Part shown: positions 40,520 through 48,794 of the stretch, one piece after another | Layout: each line of letters starts with the position of its first letter | Numbering within the stretch: position 1 is the stretch's first letter | NCBI GenBank assembly: GCA_035291645.1 | Contig: DATDRQ010000239.1 | Location: 1 to 50,227 of the forward strand | Direction of reading: 5' to 3' | Length of the DNA stretch: 50,227 bases | DNA from: DATDRQ01 sp035291645 | GTDB lineage: Bacteria > Chloroflexota > Anaerolineae > Anaerolineales > UBA4823 | Notes under the pieces: model-generated | Databases searched by the model: none | What the model was told of the DNA's origin: nothing | The model's input: only the letters and a program-made list of their open reading frames with translations | Made by a program: the position numbers and the translations under genes

Positions 40520-42349
40520 ATGACGGACACGATTGAAATAAAAAAGGTCGCCCCGGTCAACCACCTGATCGGAGACCTGCCCAAGATCGGAATCCGCCCG
40601 GCGATCGACGGGCGGCGTAAGGGGGTGCGTGAAGTTCTGGAAGATACAACATTTGGCATGGCCCGCAGCGTGGCGGAGTTTTTAAGCGCTAACCTGCGCC
40701 ACCCGAACGGCCTGCCGGTGGAGTGCGTGATCGCCGACACCTGCATCGGCGGCGTGGCGGAGGCCGCTCAGACTGCCGCCAAGTTCGCCCGGGAAGGGGT
40801 GGGCGTCTCGCTCACGGTCACGCCTAGCTGGTGCTACGGCTCTGAGACCATGGACATGGACCCGCTCATCCCCAAGGCCATCTGGGGCTTTAACGGCACC
40901 GAGCGCCCGGGGGCGGTCTATCTGGCGGCGACCCTGGCAGCCCATGCTCAGAAAGGACTGCCGGCCTTCGGTATTTACGGGCAGGACGTTCAGGATATCG
41001 GCGACACGTTCATCCCGGGGGACGTCCAGGAAAAATTGCTGCGCTTTGCCCGGGCCGGCTTGGGCGTAGCCTGGATGCGCGGCAAGTCGTACGCAGCCAT
41101 GGGCGGGGTATCGATGGGCATCGCCGGCTCGATCGTCGACCAGCCCTTCTTCGAGAGCTACCTGGGGATGCGGGTCGAATCGATCGACATGAGCGAGTTC
41201 ACCCGCCGAATCGAGGAAGGGATCTTCGATAAAGAAGAATATGACCTGGCGCTGGCCTGGGCAAAGGCCAACTGCCCGGAAGGCGAGGACACCAACCCGC
41301 CCGAAAAGCAGCGCACGCGCGCCCAGAAGGACCGGGATTGGGAGATCTCAGTCAAGATGTTCCTGATTGCCCGCGACCTGTTGGTCGGTAATCCGCGCCT
41401 GGCCGAGATGGGCTACGGCGAGGAAGCCCTGGGTCACAACGCCATCGCCGGCGGCTTCCAGGGCCAGCGCCAGTGGACCGACCACTACCCTGATGGCGAC
41501 TTCATGGAGGCCATGCTCAACTCCTCCTTCGACTGGAACGGCATCCGGGCGCCTTATATTTTCGCCACCGAGAATGACGCCATGAACGGGGCCAGTATGC
41601 TGTTCGGCAACCTGCTGACCGGCGCCGCCCAGATCTTTGCCGATGTGCGCACTTACTGGAGTCCGGCGGCAGTCAAACGCGTCACCGGTTACGAGCTATC
41701 CGGGGTTTCTGCGGGCGGGTTCCTGCACCTGATCAACTCCGGCCCGGCCGCCCTGGATGCCACCGGCCAGCAGGAGATTGACGGGCAGCCCGCCATGAAA
41801 CCCTTCTGGGAGATCACACCCGAGGAAGTGGAACGCTGCCTGCAGGCGACTACCTGGCATGCCGGTCTGGTCAACTACTTCCGCGGCGGCGGTTGGTCGA
41901 CCCGCTTCCGCACCCGCGGCGGGATGCCTGTCACCATGTGCCGGGTTAACCTGGTGAAAGGCCTGGGCCCGGCGCTGCAGATCGCCGAAGGATACACCCT
42001 CGAACTGCCCGGCGAGGTGCATGAGGCTCTCGACCGGCGCACCGACCCGACCTGGCCGACCACCTGGTTCGTGCCTAACCTGACCGGTTACGGCCCCTTC
42101 CGTGACGTGTATACCGTAATGAAGGACTGGGGCGCCAACCACGGAGCGATCTCTTATGGGCACATCGGCGCCGACCTGATCACGCTGGCCTCCATGCTGC
42201 GCATCCCGGTTTACATGCACAACGTCCCCGAGGAAAAAGTCTTCCGCCCGCACGCCTGGACGGCATTTGGCGCGCTAGAACCGGTTGGCGCCGACTTCCG
42301 CGCCTGCGCCAACTTCGGGTCGTTGTACGGCGGGCGAGCTTCATATTGA
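40520..42349 (+). CDS. fucI: L-fucose isomerase
   Basis: This 609-residue protein aligns along its whole length with E. coli FucI (591 residues). Examples are PKIGIRPAIDGRRKGVRE, VECVIADTCIGG, PSWCYGSETMDMDP, KAIWGFNGTERPGAVYLAA, SMGIAGSIVDQPFFES, GFQGQRQWTDHYPDGD, LNSSFDWNGIRAPY and ATENDAMNG (catalytic Glu/Asp region), ending NFGSLYGGRA. It needs Mn2+ and converts L-fucose to L-fuculose; the same fold also isomerises D-arabinose to D-ribulose. An N-terminal extension of about 15 residues precedes the conserved part. GGAGG is before the ATG. No kinase (fucK) or aldolase (fucA) gene is within the window. Confidence 0.95.
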   Translation: MTDTIEIKKVAPVNHLIGDLPKIGIRPAIDGRRKGVREVLEDTTFGMARSVAEFLSANLRHPNGLPVECVIADTCIGGVAEAAQTAAKFAREGVGVSLTVTPSWCYGSETMDMDPLIPKAIWGFNGTERPGAVYLAATLAAHAQKGLPAFGIYGQDVQDIGDTFIPGDVQEKLLRFARAGLGVAWMRGKSYAAMGGVSMGIAGSIVDQPFFESYLGMRVESIDMSEFTRRIEEGIFDKEEYDLALAWAKANCPEGEDTNPPEKQRTRAQKDRDWEISVKMFLIARDLLVGNPRLAEMGYGEEALGHNAIAGGFQGQRQWTDHYPDGDFMEAMLNSSFDWNGIRAPYIFATENDAMNGASMLFGNLLTGAAQIFADVRTYWSPAAVKRVTGYELSGVSAGGFLHLINSGPAALDATGQQEIDGQPAMKPFWEITPEEVERCLQATTWHAGLVNYFRGGGWSTRFRTRGGMPVTMCRVNLVKGLGPALQIAEGYTLELPGEVHEALDRRTDPTWPTTWFVPNLTGYGPFRDVYTVMKDWGANHGAISYGHIGADLITLASMLRIPVYMHNVPEEKVFRPHAWTAFGALEPVGADFRACANFGSLYGGRASY

Positions 42350-42415
42350 CGGGTGATGAGAAGCATGTGACTCCAATAAAGCCTGTCTAACCAATTACGA
42401 AGCAAGGAGGATTCT

Positions 42416-43774
42416 ATGCCGCAAAAACTCGATGAGGCGCTGGCTTATTCGGGATGCTGGATCGATATCATAAAAAAAACCGATCTGACCGAGTCGGAAG
42501 GAAAATCGATCATCGAAGAATCCAAATACAACTTCGCCGAACATTTCAACAAAGGCTGGTTGGAGTATCGTAAATCGGTCACCGAGTCCGGGGACTGGGC
42601 GGCGACCGAGTGGACCGGCTCCGGCGCGCTTTACCAGGATGTCCTGGGCCGGGAATACATCGACTGCCTGGGTGGGTACGGGGTGCTGAACCTGGGTTGG
42701 GCGCATCCGGAGGTCGTCGAGAGCGTGCGCGCCCAGTTGAACCGCACTGCCATGCCCAGCCAGGAGCTGATCGACCCGCTGCGCGGTGTGCTGGCGCGCT
42801 TGTTGGCACAGATCACCCCCGGAGACATCCAATACTCCTTCTTCGCCGCCAGCGGCACCGAATCGATCGAGGGAGCCATCAAGCTCGCCAAAATCCACAC
42901 TCAAAAACCCGCCTTCATCGTGGCTACCAAAGCCTTTCACGGCAAGACGATGGGCTCTCTCTCGATGTTGGGCAAGGCCGACTACCGCCAGCCTGCGGGC
43001 GTTTTATACGGTGGGCCGGTCTACCACGTGCCGTTTGGCGATGCGGAGGCGGTCGAGCGCCAGCTGGAGATCTGCGACAAGGTCGGCATCGGAGTGGCGG
43101 CCGTGCTGATGGAGCCGATCCAGGGCGAGGCTGGCGGCATCGTCCCACCCGACGACTTCTGGCCGCGCATCCGGGAGGCCACCCGGCATTACGGCGTACT
43201 CCTGATCGCCGACGAGGTCCAGACCGGGATGGGGCGCACAGGGAAGCTGTGGGGCGTCGATCACTGGGATGTGGCGCCGGATATCCTTTGTGTCGCAAAG
43301 GCGCTGGGCGGAGGGGTGATGCCGATCAGCGCCTTCTGCTCCACCGAGGAGATCTGGCAGGTCATGATGTACCCTAACCCGTTCATCCACACCACCACGA
43401 CGGGCGGCAACCCGCTGGCCTGTTCGGCAGCCATAGCCGCTATCAACGTCACCTTGCGCGAACGGTTGTGGGAAGTTGCCGCGGCCAAGGGAGGTTACCT
43501 GATCCCGAAGCTGAATGACTTTGCCGCCCAATACCCGCACATCTATAAAGAGGTGACCGGGCGCGGCCTGCTGATCGGACAGCATTTCCACACGCCAGAG
43601 ATCGGCTACCAGGTGGCGGCTGGGCTGTTCAAGCGCGGCGTGCTGGTGGCGGGCATGCTCACCAGCGCCCATTCCATCCGCATCGAACCGCCGCTGGTGA
43701 TCACCTACGAGCAGCTCGACGAGGTGCTCAACCGTCTAGCGGATACGCTGGCGGAGGTGGCCCGCACGCTCTAA
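42416..43774 (+). CDS. Class III aminotransferase, putrescine aminotransferase-like
   Basis: The 452-residue PLP enzyme is similar throughout to E. coli PatA (YgjG). It shares GWLEYRKSVTESGD, EYIDCLGGYGVLNLGWAHPEVV, PSQELIDPLRGVLA, YSFFAASGTESIEGAIKLAK, EPIQGEAGGIVPPDDF, ADEVQTGMGRTGK, and the PLP-binding Lys in CVAKALGGGVMP near residue 295. TTTTGGNPLACSAAIAAI and SIRIEPPLVITYEQ close it. PatA moves the amino group of putrescine to 2-oxoglutarate; related enzymes use other diamines or amino acids. It is 66 bases after fucI with its own AAGGAGG, so it may be the last gene of the sugar operon, which is an unexpected partner. Confidence 0.85.
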   Translation: MPQKLDEALAYSGCWIDIIKKTDLTESEGKSIIEESKYNFAEHFNKGWLEYRKSVTESGDWAATEWTGSGALYQDVLGREYIDCLGGYGVLNLGWAHPEVVESVRAQLNRTAMPSQELIDPLRGVLARLLAQITPGDIQYSFFAASGTESIEGAIKLAKIHTQKPAFIVATKAFHGKTMGSLSMLGKADYRQPAGVLYGGPVYHVPFGDAEAVERQLEICDKVGIGVAAVLMEPIQGEAGGIVPPDDFWPRIREATRHYGVLLIADEVQTGMGRTGKLWGVDHWDVAPDILCVAKALGGGVMPISAFCSTEEIWQVMMYPNPFIHTTTTGGNPLACSAAIAAINVTLRERLWEVAAAKGGYLIPKLNDFAAQYPHIYKEVTGRGLLIGQHFHTPEIGYQVAAGLFKRGVLVAGMLTSAHSIRIEPPLVITYEQLDEVLNRLADTLAEVARTL

Positions 43775-44283
43775 CGGCTCGCCTTTTCGAGATTCAGCAG
43801 CCACTCCTTAGTCTCCAGCCCATTTCCGGCCCCGTAGCCGTGCAGACCCCCGTCCGCGCCGATCACCCGGTGGCAGGGGATGACCAGCGGCATCGGATTG
43901 GTCGCCTCGGCGCGCCCGACCGCCCGGGCGGCGCGTGGCCTGCCCAGGCTATGGGCAATCTCGCCGTAGGTGCGCGATTCGCCGTAGGGTATCTCGAAGG
44001 TGGCGTGCAATGCCTCCTGCTGGAACGGCCTCAGCACGGCCCAGTCGATCGCCAGGTCGAAGATCCTTCGTTTCCCGGCCAGGTATTCGGCGATCTGAGA
44101 GACCGCTTCCGAGGTGTTCTCCTGCTCTTGGATCACCTGTTCGAAACCCAGCCGATGGGCTGCGGCCTCGATCGCCAGCCGGTCGCGGTCCACCTCGACC
44201 GCGACCAGTCCCAGTTCCGAGACGGCGACCCACACCGGGCCCAGCGGGCTAGTTTCGAGGATACCGATCCACGCAGTCTTCAT
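43771..44283 (-). CDS. ogt: Methylated-DNA--protein-cysteine S-methyltransferase
   Basis: This 170-residue enzyme has the suicide-acceptor motif PCHRVIGADGGLHGYG (Cys near residue 137), preceded by PYGESRTYGEIAHSLGRPRAARAVG. It repairs O6-methylguanine and O4-methylthymine by taking the alkyl group onto its own Cys. Its stop overlaps the stop of the convergent aminotransferase gene by four bases. GGGAGG precedes the ATG. A second, Cys-less relative is encoded at 49631-50002. Confidence 0.93.
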   Translation of the reverse strand: MKTAWIGILETSPLGPVWVAVSELGLVAVEVDRDRLAIEAAAHRLGFEQVIQEQENTSEAVSQIAEYLAGKRRIFDLAIDWAVLRPFQQEALHATFEIPYGESRTYGEIAHSLGRPRAARAVGRAEATNPMPLVIPCHRVIGADGGLHGYGAGNGLETKEWLLNLEKASR

Positions 44284-44302
44284 CTCCAGCCTCCCTGATC
44301 CC

Positions 44303-45172
44303 TTAATAATTGCTGACCATATCGATCAACCCCCTCTCGCGCGCCTGCTCTTCGCACCAGCGGAAGACGTACACCGACAGAACGGCAAAGGTGAGCGTCA
44401 GGCCGGCTAAAATACCCAGCAGCTGGGTGTTGCTCAGGCTTGCAAAGGTCGGATAGGCGTCTGCGATCGATCCCACCAGCGAGCGGCGGATTAGCTCCAG
44501 CCAGTAGGTCACCGGATTCAGGTAGCCGATCCAGCGCAGGAAGGGAGGCAGCACCTCCAGCGGGAAGATCGCCCCGCTGAACAGATACAGCGCCCCGGCG
44601 ACCGCCTCCCCCAGGAACCAGACGTGGTGGGCGATCAACAGGGTCACCCCCGCCAACAGCAGCCCCATCATCGCCAGCATCAGCACGCCGATCGCCAGGG
44701 TGAGTGTGAACAGCGGCCAATTAATCGCCCCCAGGTCGATTTGCAGGCTCAGGAAAAGCATCCCGAACAGGATGGTGACAAAGACCGAGATCGTCCCGAT
44801 CAGGAAGCGGGCTACCCCGCGCCCGGCCAGGTAGGTAGGGATGTGGATCGGCGCCACGTACATGTACTTGAGCGTCTTGTAATGCTCGCGGTCGTCGATC
44901 ACCGCCCAGGAGATGCCGCCCATGACCGCGCCGACGTAAATGTAAAAGGCGTTGCCCAGGTAGATGTAGGTGAAGATCGGCGAGGTGAAATCCGCGCCGG
45001 TGATGATGCTGTACATCACCACCAAAATGGCCGCGCTGGAGATCGGCTTGACGATCGAATAAATGGCGAACAGGAACGGGTCGGTCCAGTTCGACTCGAT
45101 CTGCCAGCCCAACCAGGCCGCGGTTTTGAACGAACGCCAGAAGGTGCCCGGGGCATTCGTTTTGGCGATCAC
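44303..45172 (-). CDS. ABC-2 type exporter permease
   Basis: This integral-membrane protein of about 289 residues has six hydrophobic segments and the ABC-2 layout. An amphipathic start (FWRSFKTAAWLGWQIESNW) is followed by membrane helices. A central DDREHYKTLKYMYVAPIHIPTYL loop couples to the ATPase, and a final GAIFPLEVLPPFLRWIGYLNPVTYWLELIRRSLVG is the family hallmark. The GTG at 45172 is the start: GGAGGTGA lies just upstream, and GTGA overlaps the previous gene's stop. It forms a heterodimeric channel with the permease encoded upstream. Confidence 0.87.
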   Translation of the reverse strand: MIAKTNAPGTFWRSFKTAAWLGWQIESNWTDPFLFAIYSIVKPISSAAILVVMYSIITGADFTSPIFTYIYLGNAFYIYVGAVMGGISWAVIDDREHYKTLKYMYVAPIHIPTYLAGRGVARFLIGTISVFVTILFGMLFLSLQIDLGAINWPLFTLTLAIGVLMLAMMGLLLAGVTLLIAHHVWFLGEAVAGALYLFSGAIFPLEVLPPFLRWIGYLNPVTYWLELIRRSLVGSIADAYPTFASLSNTQLLGILAGLTLTFAVLSVYVFRWCEEQARERGLIDMVSNY

Positions 45173-46017
45173 CGCCTCACCTCCGTCAGCCGGCCCTCGC
45201 GCACCGCCAGCCGCTCCATATGAGCCAGTAGCAGGTATGCCCCCACCAGGAAGGCAACGCAAAGAATCACCAGGATCAGGATCTCCACACCCACGGTCAG
45301 GAAGCCCAGGGCCGGGCCGGAGGGGAAGACCAGCTGGCGCATGGCGTCCAGCCCCAATGTGAGCGGGATGAGCGAGGCCGCCGCAGCCACCCAGAAGTTC
45401 AGGCTCCGGATCGGGAAGTAGAAACCGGAGACCAGGTAGACCGGCTCCTGCGCCAGGCTGGCCAGGTGCCAGGCCTCCCGGCTGAGCAGCAGGAAGATGG
45501 AGGCCGTCATCATGCCCATGCCGTACAGCGCCACCATCGCCAGGAAGAACACGACCAGCAGCGCCCCGTAACTGCTCACAGAAAAATCGACCTGGAACAG
45601 CCAGGTCCCAAGCGCCAGGATTGCGAGTGCGCGCAACACGGTCGCCACCAGCCCACCCAGGGCCATCCCCAGCAGGACCGCCATCATCGAGTTCGGCGCC
45701 ATGATATACAGCGCCAGGTTGCCCTGCTCCTTCTCCCAGTACAGCTGGCTAGACATGCTCCACAGGATATTCATCCAGAAGGCCGTCATGGCGCCGCCGA
45801 TGACGACAAAGCCGATGTATTCCTCCGGTGCGCCGATCGCCCGGTAGACGAACACGTACGCGGAGACCGCCAGCATGGGCAGCAGCACGTCGAAGAACAA
45901 CCAGGAGCGCTCGCGCTGCTGCCCCACGATACGCGGGTAAGCCCGGGCGATCACCGTCTTCAGGAACAAACGCCAGCCGGTTGCTTTCCGGTGTTCGAGT
46001 TCAGGAAGAGTAACCAT
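45169..46017 (-). CDS. ABC-2 type exporter permease
   Basis: The 282-residue protein has six hydrophobic segments. It shows the same coupling loop (YWEKEQGNLALYIMAPNSMMAVLLG) and the late PVYLVSGFYFPIRSLNFWVAAAASLIPLTLGLDAMRQL segment as other ABC-2 permeases. It partners with the next permease (4-base GTGA overlap) and the ATPase encoded upstream (5-base gap). The exported molecule, a drug or cell-surface component, cannot be inferred. Confidence 0.87.
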   Translation of the reverse strand: MVTLPELEHRKATGWRLFLKTVIARAYPRIVGQQRERSWLFFDVLLPMLAVSAYVFVYRAIGAPEEYIGFVVIGGAMTAFWMNILWSMSSQLYWEKEQGNLALYIMAPNSMMAVLLGMALGGLVATVLRALAILALGTWLFQVDFSVSSYGALLVVFFLAMVALYGMGMMTASIFLLLSREAWHLASLAQEPVYLVSGFYFPIRSLNFWVAAAASLIPLTLGLDAMRQLVFPSGPALGFLTVGVEILILVILCVAFLVGAYLLLAHMERLAVREGRLTEVRR

Positions 46018-46022
46018 GAGTA

Positions 46023-47075
46023 TTACAATGAATCCGGTTCTTGCAGGCCTTCACCGGGCGGAGTTTCGGCTTCCTTTTCCGCGCTCTCGACTTCAGCCAT
46101 ACTGCGACCGACCAGGTCGACGAAGACATCCTCCAGGGTCGCCTCGCACTTCTGCAGATTGAGGATGCGCACATCGCTGGCGGTCAGGGTGTTGATCACG
46201 CTTCCCAGCACAGGCTCCTCCGCCAGGAAGAACTCCAGCATAGCCCCACCATCCTTCTCGTGGTGAACGACCCGTTCAACCCCCGGCAGCCCTTCCAGCG
46301 TCGCGATGCCCAGGCCATTAAGCGGGCTGACCTCGATCTGAAAGATGGCCTCCTGGCGCAGGCGATGTTTCAAGTTGGCGGGAGTATCGCAGGCCAGCAC
46401 GCGGCCGGCATTGATGATCGCTACCCGGTCGCATAGCTCGTCCGCTTCGACCATGTAATGGGTCGTCAGGAGCAGGGTACGAGCCGGGTTGTCATCGACC
46501 CAGGCGCGCACGAAGCGACGCACGTCGCGCGCCGCCCCCACGTCCAGCCCCAGAGTCGGCTCGTCCAGGAAAAGCACCTCCGGGTCGGTCAGGAAGCCGC
46601 GCACGATGTTCATCTTCTGGCGCAGACCGGTCGACAGATCGGAGGATTTGGAGTTGATCCGGTCGCCGATGCCGACGATTTCGAGCAGGTGTTGGATGCG
46701 CCGGTTCGCTTCCGCCGAATCTAACCCGTAGAACTGCGAAAACATCCACAGGTTCTCGCGCACCGTCAGCAGGCCATAGCCGGAAGACTCCCCGCCTGAA
46801 ACCATGTTGATGCGCGGGCGGACCCGATCGGGTTCTTTGGCGACGTCGATCCCCGCCACCCAGGCCCGCCCGCTGCTCGGAGCAAGCAGGGTGGTCAGGA
46901 TCTTGATTAGAGTGGTCTTCCCGGCCCCGTTGGGACCCAGCAGCCCGAACAGCTCGCCTCTGCGCACCTCCAGGTCGACTTCTTGCAGGGCAACCAGCTG
47001 CTTGGCTTGCTGTTTTTTCCCTCCCCGGATCCTGTAAATCCGGCCTAGTTTTTCGGTTTGGATGGCAAAATCCAT
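46023..47075 (-). CDS. ABC exporter ATP-binding protein
   Basis: The 350-residue ATPase has Walker A GPNGAGKTT near 49-57, a Q-loop region with GGESSGYGLLTVREN (Gln is not obvious there), the signature LSTGLRQKMNIVRGF (a variant of LSGGQ), Walker B VLFLDEPTLGLD near 169-180, and a TTHYMVEADELCDRVAI switch region. The last 130 residues form the DrrA-type C-terminal domain. The final 25 residues are acidic. It energises the two ABC-2 permeases encoded directly downstream. Three 11-bp repeats lie about 30-65 bases before its ATG. Confidence 0.92.
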   Translation of the reverse strand: MDFAIQTEKLGRIYRIRGGKKQQAKQLVALQEVDLEVRRGELFGLLGPNGAGKTTLIKILTTLLAPSSGRAWVAGIDVAKEPDRVRPRINMVSGGESSGYGLLTVRENLWMFSQFYGLDSAEANRRIQHLLEIVGIGDRINSKSSDLSTGLRQKMNIVRGFLTDPEVLFLDEPTLGLDVGAARDVRRFVRAWVDDNPARTLLLTTHYMVEADELCDRVAIINAGRVLACDTPANLKHRLRQEAIFQIEVSPLNGLGIATLEGLPGVERVVHHEKDGGAMLEFFLAEEPVLGSVINTLTASDVRILNLQKCEATLEDVFVDLVGRSMAEVESAEKEAETPPGEGLQEPDSL

Positions 47076-47105
47076 GCGAATCCTGGAAACCTTTACAATA
47101 TTGGT

Positions 47106-47138
47106 GGGTAATCGTAGGGTAAGCGTAGGGTAAGCGTC
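47106..47138. repeat. Three 11-bp tandem repeats upstream of the ABC exporter operon
   Basis: GGGTAATCGTA, GGGTAAGCGTA and GGGTAAGCGTC follow each other without gaps at 47106, 47117 and 47128. The 11-bp period puts them on one face of the helix, about 31-63 bases upstream of the ATPase start. That is a typical place for a regulator-binding array. Confidence 0.85.
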
Positions 47139-47206
47139 AAGCAGAATTAACCGATAGGTGCTAAGATCATCGTCGAAGGGCGATTTCTCTTCTTCTCCTC
47201 CTTAGA

Positions 47207-47234
47207 GAGAGCCGGGTCGGCGTTCCCGGCTCTC
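47207..47234 (-). terminator. Perfect 10-bp hairpin after the GNAT gene
   Basis: GAGAGCCGGG and CCCGGCTCTC enclose an 8-nt loop about 60 bases past the GNAT stop on the minus strand. It would separate that transcript from the ABC operon. No T-run follows, so a terminator role is only probable. Confidence 0.5.
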
Positions 47235-47293
47235 AACGATTCTATCACCAGAACAGAACGAGACGGGATGGAACACGAGGGGAAAAACATGCC

Positions 47294-47875
47294 TCACCCC
47301 ACAGCTGCTTCATCAAGATAATACCGCATGATCGGGCGAGTCTCGGATCGCCGGGCGACCTCGACAAACCCGGCCTGGCGGAAGGTGGAAGCTAAGCCGG
47401 TGAATGCGTAGATGTCCGGGGCGCTATCCTTCTTGGGCTCGATTGGGTAACCCTCCAGGATGCGCGCCCCCTGCTGGCGGGTATATTCCAGGGCGGCTTG
47501 CAGCAACGCCTGCAAAAGCTTTTGCCGGCGATATTTCCTGGCGATGAAGAAACACACCACCGACCAGACCGGCTGGTCGTCTACCGGCTTCAAGACCGGC
47601 GAACGGTCCAGGGAGGGGAAGGCCCGGCGCGGCGCGACCGAGCACCAGGCCACCGGTTTACCCTCCGAATATGCCAGCAAGCCCGGCACCTCGCCTGATT
47701 CGACGATCGCCTTCAGCGCCTGGCGGTTGCCCTCCCCTTTAAGATGCTCATATTCGGAACGCTTCTGGCGGAACCACATGCACCAGCAGCCGCCGACCGC
47801 GCCACGCGGCCCGAACAGGGTTTCAAGGTCACCCCACCGGCCAGGGGTGACCGGATGGATGGTTAGTTCGTCCAT
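47294..47875 (-). CDS. GNAT family N-acetyltransferase
   Basis: This 193-residue protein matches a GNAT group common in Chloroflexota and Actinobacteria. It has WGDLETLFGPRGAVGGCWCMWFR at the start, CSVAPRRAFPSL and RSPVLKPVDDQPVWSVVCFFI in the middle, an acetyl-CoA region YRRQKLLQALLQAALEYTRQQGA, then GYPIEPKK and GLASTFRQAGFVEVARR. Acceptor unknown. The ATG follows directly on the stop of the small upstream fragment, with AAGGA inside it, so the two were translationally linked. Confidence 0.85.
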   Translation of the reverse strand: MDELTIHPVTPGRWGDLETLFGPRGAVGGCWCMWFRQKRSEYEHLKGEGNRQALKAIVESGEVPGLLAYSEGKPVAWCSVAPRRAFPSLDRSPVLKPVDDQPVWSVVCFFIARKYRRQKLLQALLQAALEYTRQQGARILEGYPIEPKKDSAPDIYAFTGLASTFRQAGFVEVARRSETRPIMRYYLDEAAVG

Positions 47876-48022
47876 TTAATCCTTCAACCCGTACTCGACG
47901 TAGAACTTGAGCAGTGTCAACGCCTCACCCCACCCGCAGGCACAATCTGCAAAGGCCTTTCGCCCGGTAGGGGTATCCTGATAGCCGTGCTCTTGCAGGC
48001 GCAGCTCGGACCAGCGTCGCAT
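47876..48022 (-). pseudogene. C-terminal remnant of an SRPBCC (AHSA1-like) domain protein
   Basis: The 48 codons end in a stop that adjoins the GNAT start codon. The residues LRLQEHGYQDTPTGRKAFADCACGWGEALTLLKFYVEYG look like the final strand and long C-terminal helix of an SRPBCC/AHSA1 protein, whose full length is about 150. The first 100 residues are missing and no frame upstream supplies them. The likeliest reading is a 5'-deleted gene; a genuine microprotein is less likely. Confidence 0.5.
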
Positions 48023-48085
48023 GCCGTATTTCGGTATCCAGTATAATGCTCATAAAACCCGACACCTGACGGTTTACTTTCCCGA

Positions 48086-48688
48086 TTAGCGCAGCTCGTC
48101 CGAGCCGCGGGCGACAGCCTGGCAGGCAGCGTAACGAAAGCAATCGACGGTATGGTCGTTGACCATGCCGACTGCCTGCATGTGCGCGTAACAGATCGTC
48201 GGGCCGACGAAGCGAAACCCGCGCCGAACCAGGTCTTTGCTCAGGTTGGCTGCTTCGGGAGTCTGGGCGGGGATCTCGCTCATCGTTTTCCAGGCATTGA
48301 TGAGCGGCTTCCCCTCGACAAATCCCCACATATAATGGCTGAAACTGCCGAATTCTTCCTGCAGTTCGAGAAAAGCCCTGGCGTTCTGAATGGTCGCCTC
48401 GATCTTACGCCGGTTGCGAATAATACCCGGGTTTGCCAGCAGCTCGAGCACTTTTTGCTCACCGTACCCGGACACCCGTAGCGGGTCGAAGCCATCGAAA
48501 GCCGCGTGAAAGTTCTCTCGCTTGCGCAGGATCGTCATCCAGCTCAGCCCCGCCTGCATCCCTTCCAACACCAGGAACTCGAACAGTTTGTTGTCAGCGT
48601 AAACAGGCACACCCCACTCTTCATCGTGGTAGGCCACCATCAGCGGGTCGGTTCCAGCCCAGGCACACCGGGTTAACATGCTGTGCAT
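48086..48688 (-). CDS. tag: DNA-3-methyladenine glycosylase I
   Basis: The 200-residue Tag-family glycosylase has CAWAG (zinc Cys), YHDEEWGVP (His), LFEFLVLEGMQAGLSWMTILRKRENF near 36-61, GIIRNRRKIEATIQNARA, and the closing CYAHMQAVGMVNDHTVDCFRY with the remaining zinc ligands. It removes 3-methyladenine from alkylated DNA. The ATG at 48688 is favoured by GGGAGG nine bases upstream. With ogt and the alkyltransferase-like gene it makes a third alkylation-damage gene within 6 kb. Confidence 0.93.
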   Translation of the reverse strand: MHSMLTRCAWAGTDPLMVAYHDEEWGVPVYADNKLFEFLVLEGMQAGLSWMTILRKRENFHAAFDGFDPLRVSGYGEQKVLELLANPGIIRNRRKIEATIQNARAFLELQEEFGSFSHYMWGFVEGKPLINAWKTMSEIPAQTPEAANLSKDLVRRGFRFVGPTICYAHMQAVGMVNDHTVDCFRYAACQAVARGSDELR

Positions 48689-48794
48689 TCTACCTGTCCT
48701 CCCTTGCAAAGAAAAGGGTATGTTTCAGCCCAACACCGATAGATCGAACCTTTGGATTGCTCCTTAGAAGCCGGTAGTTATCAAGGGCAACAGA

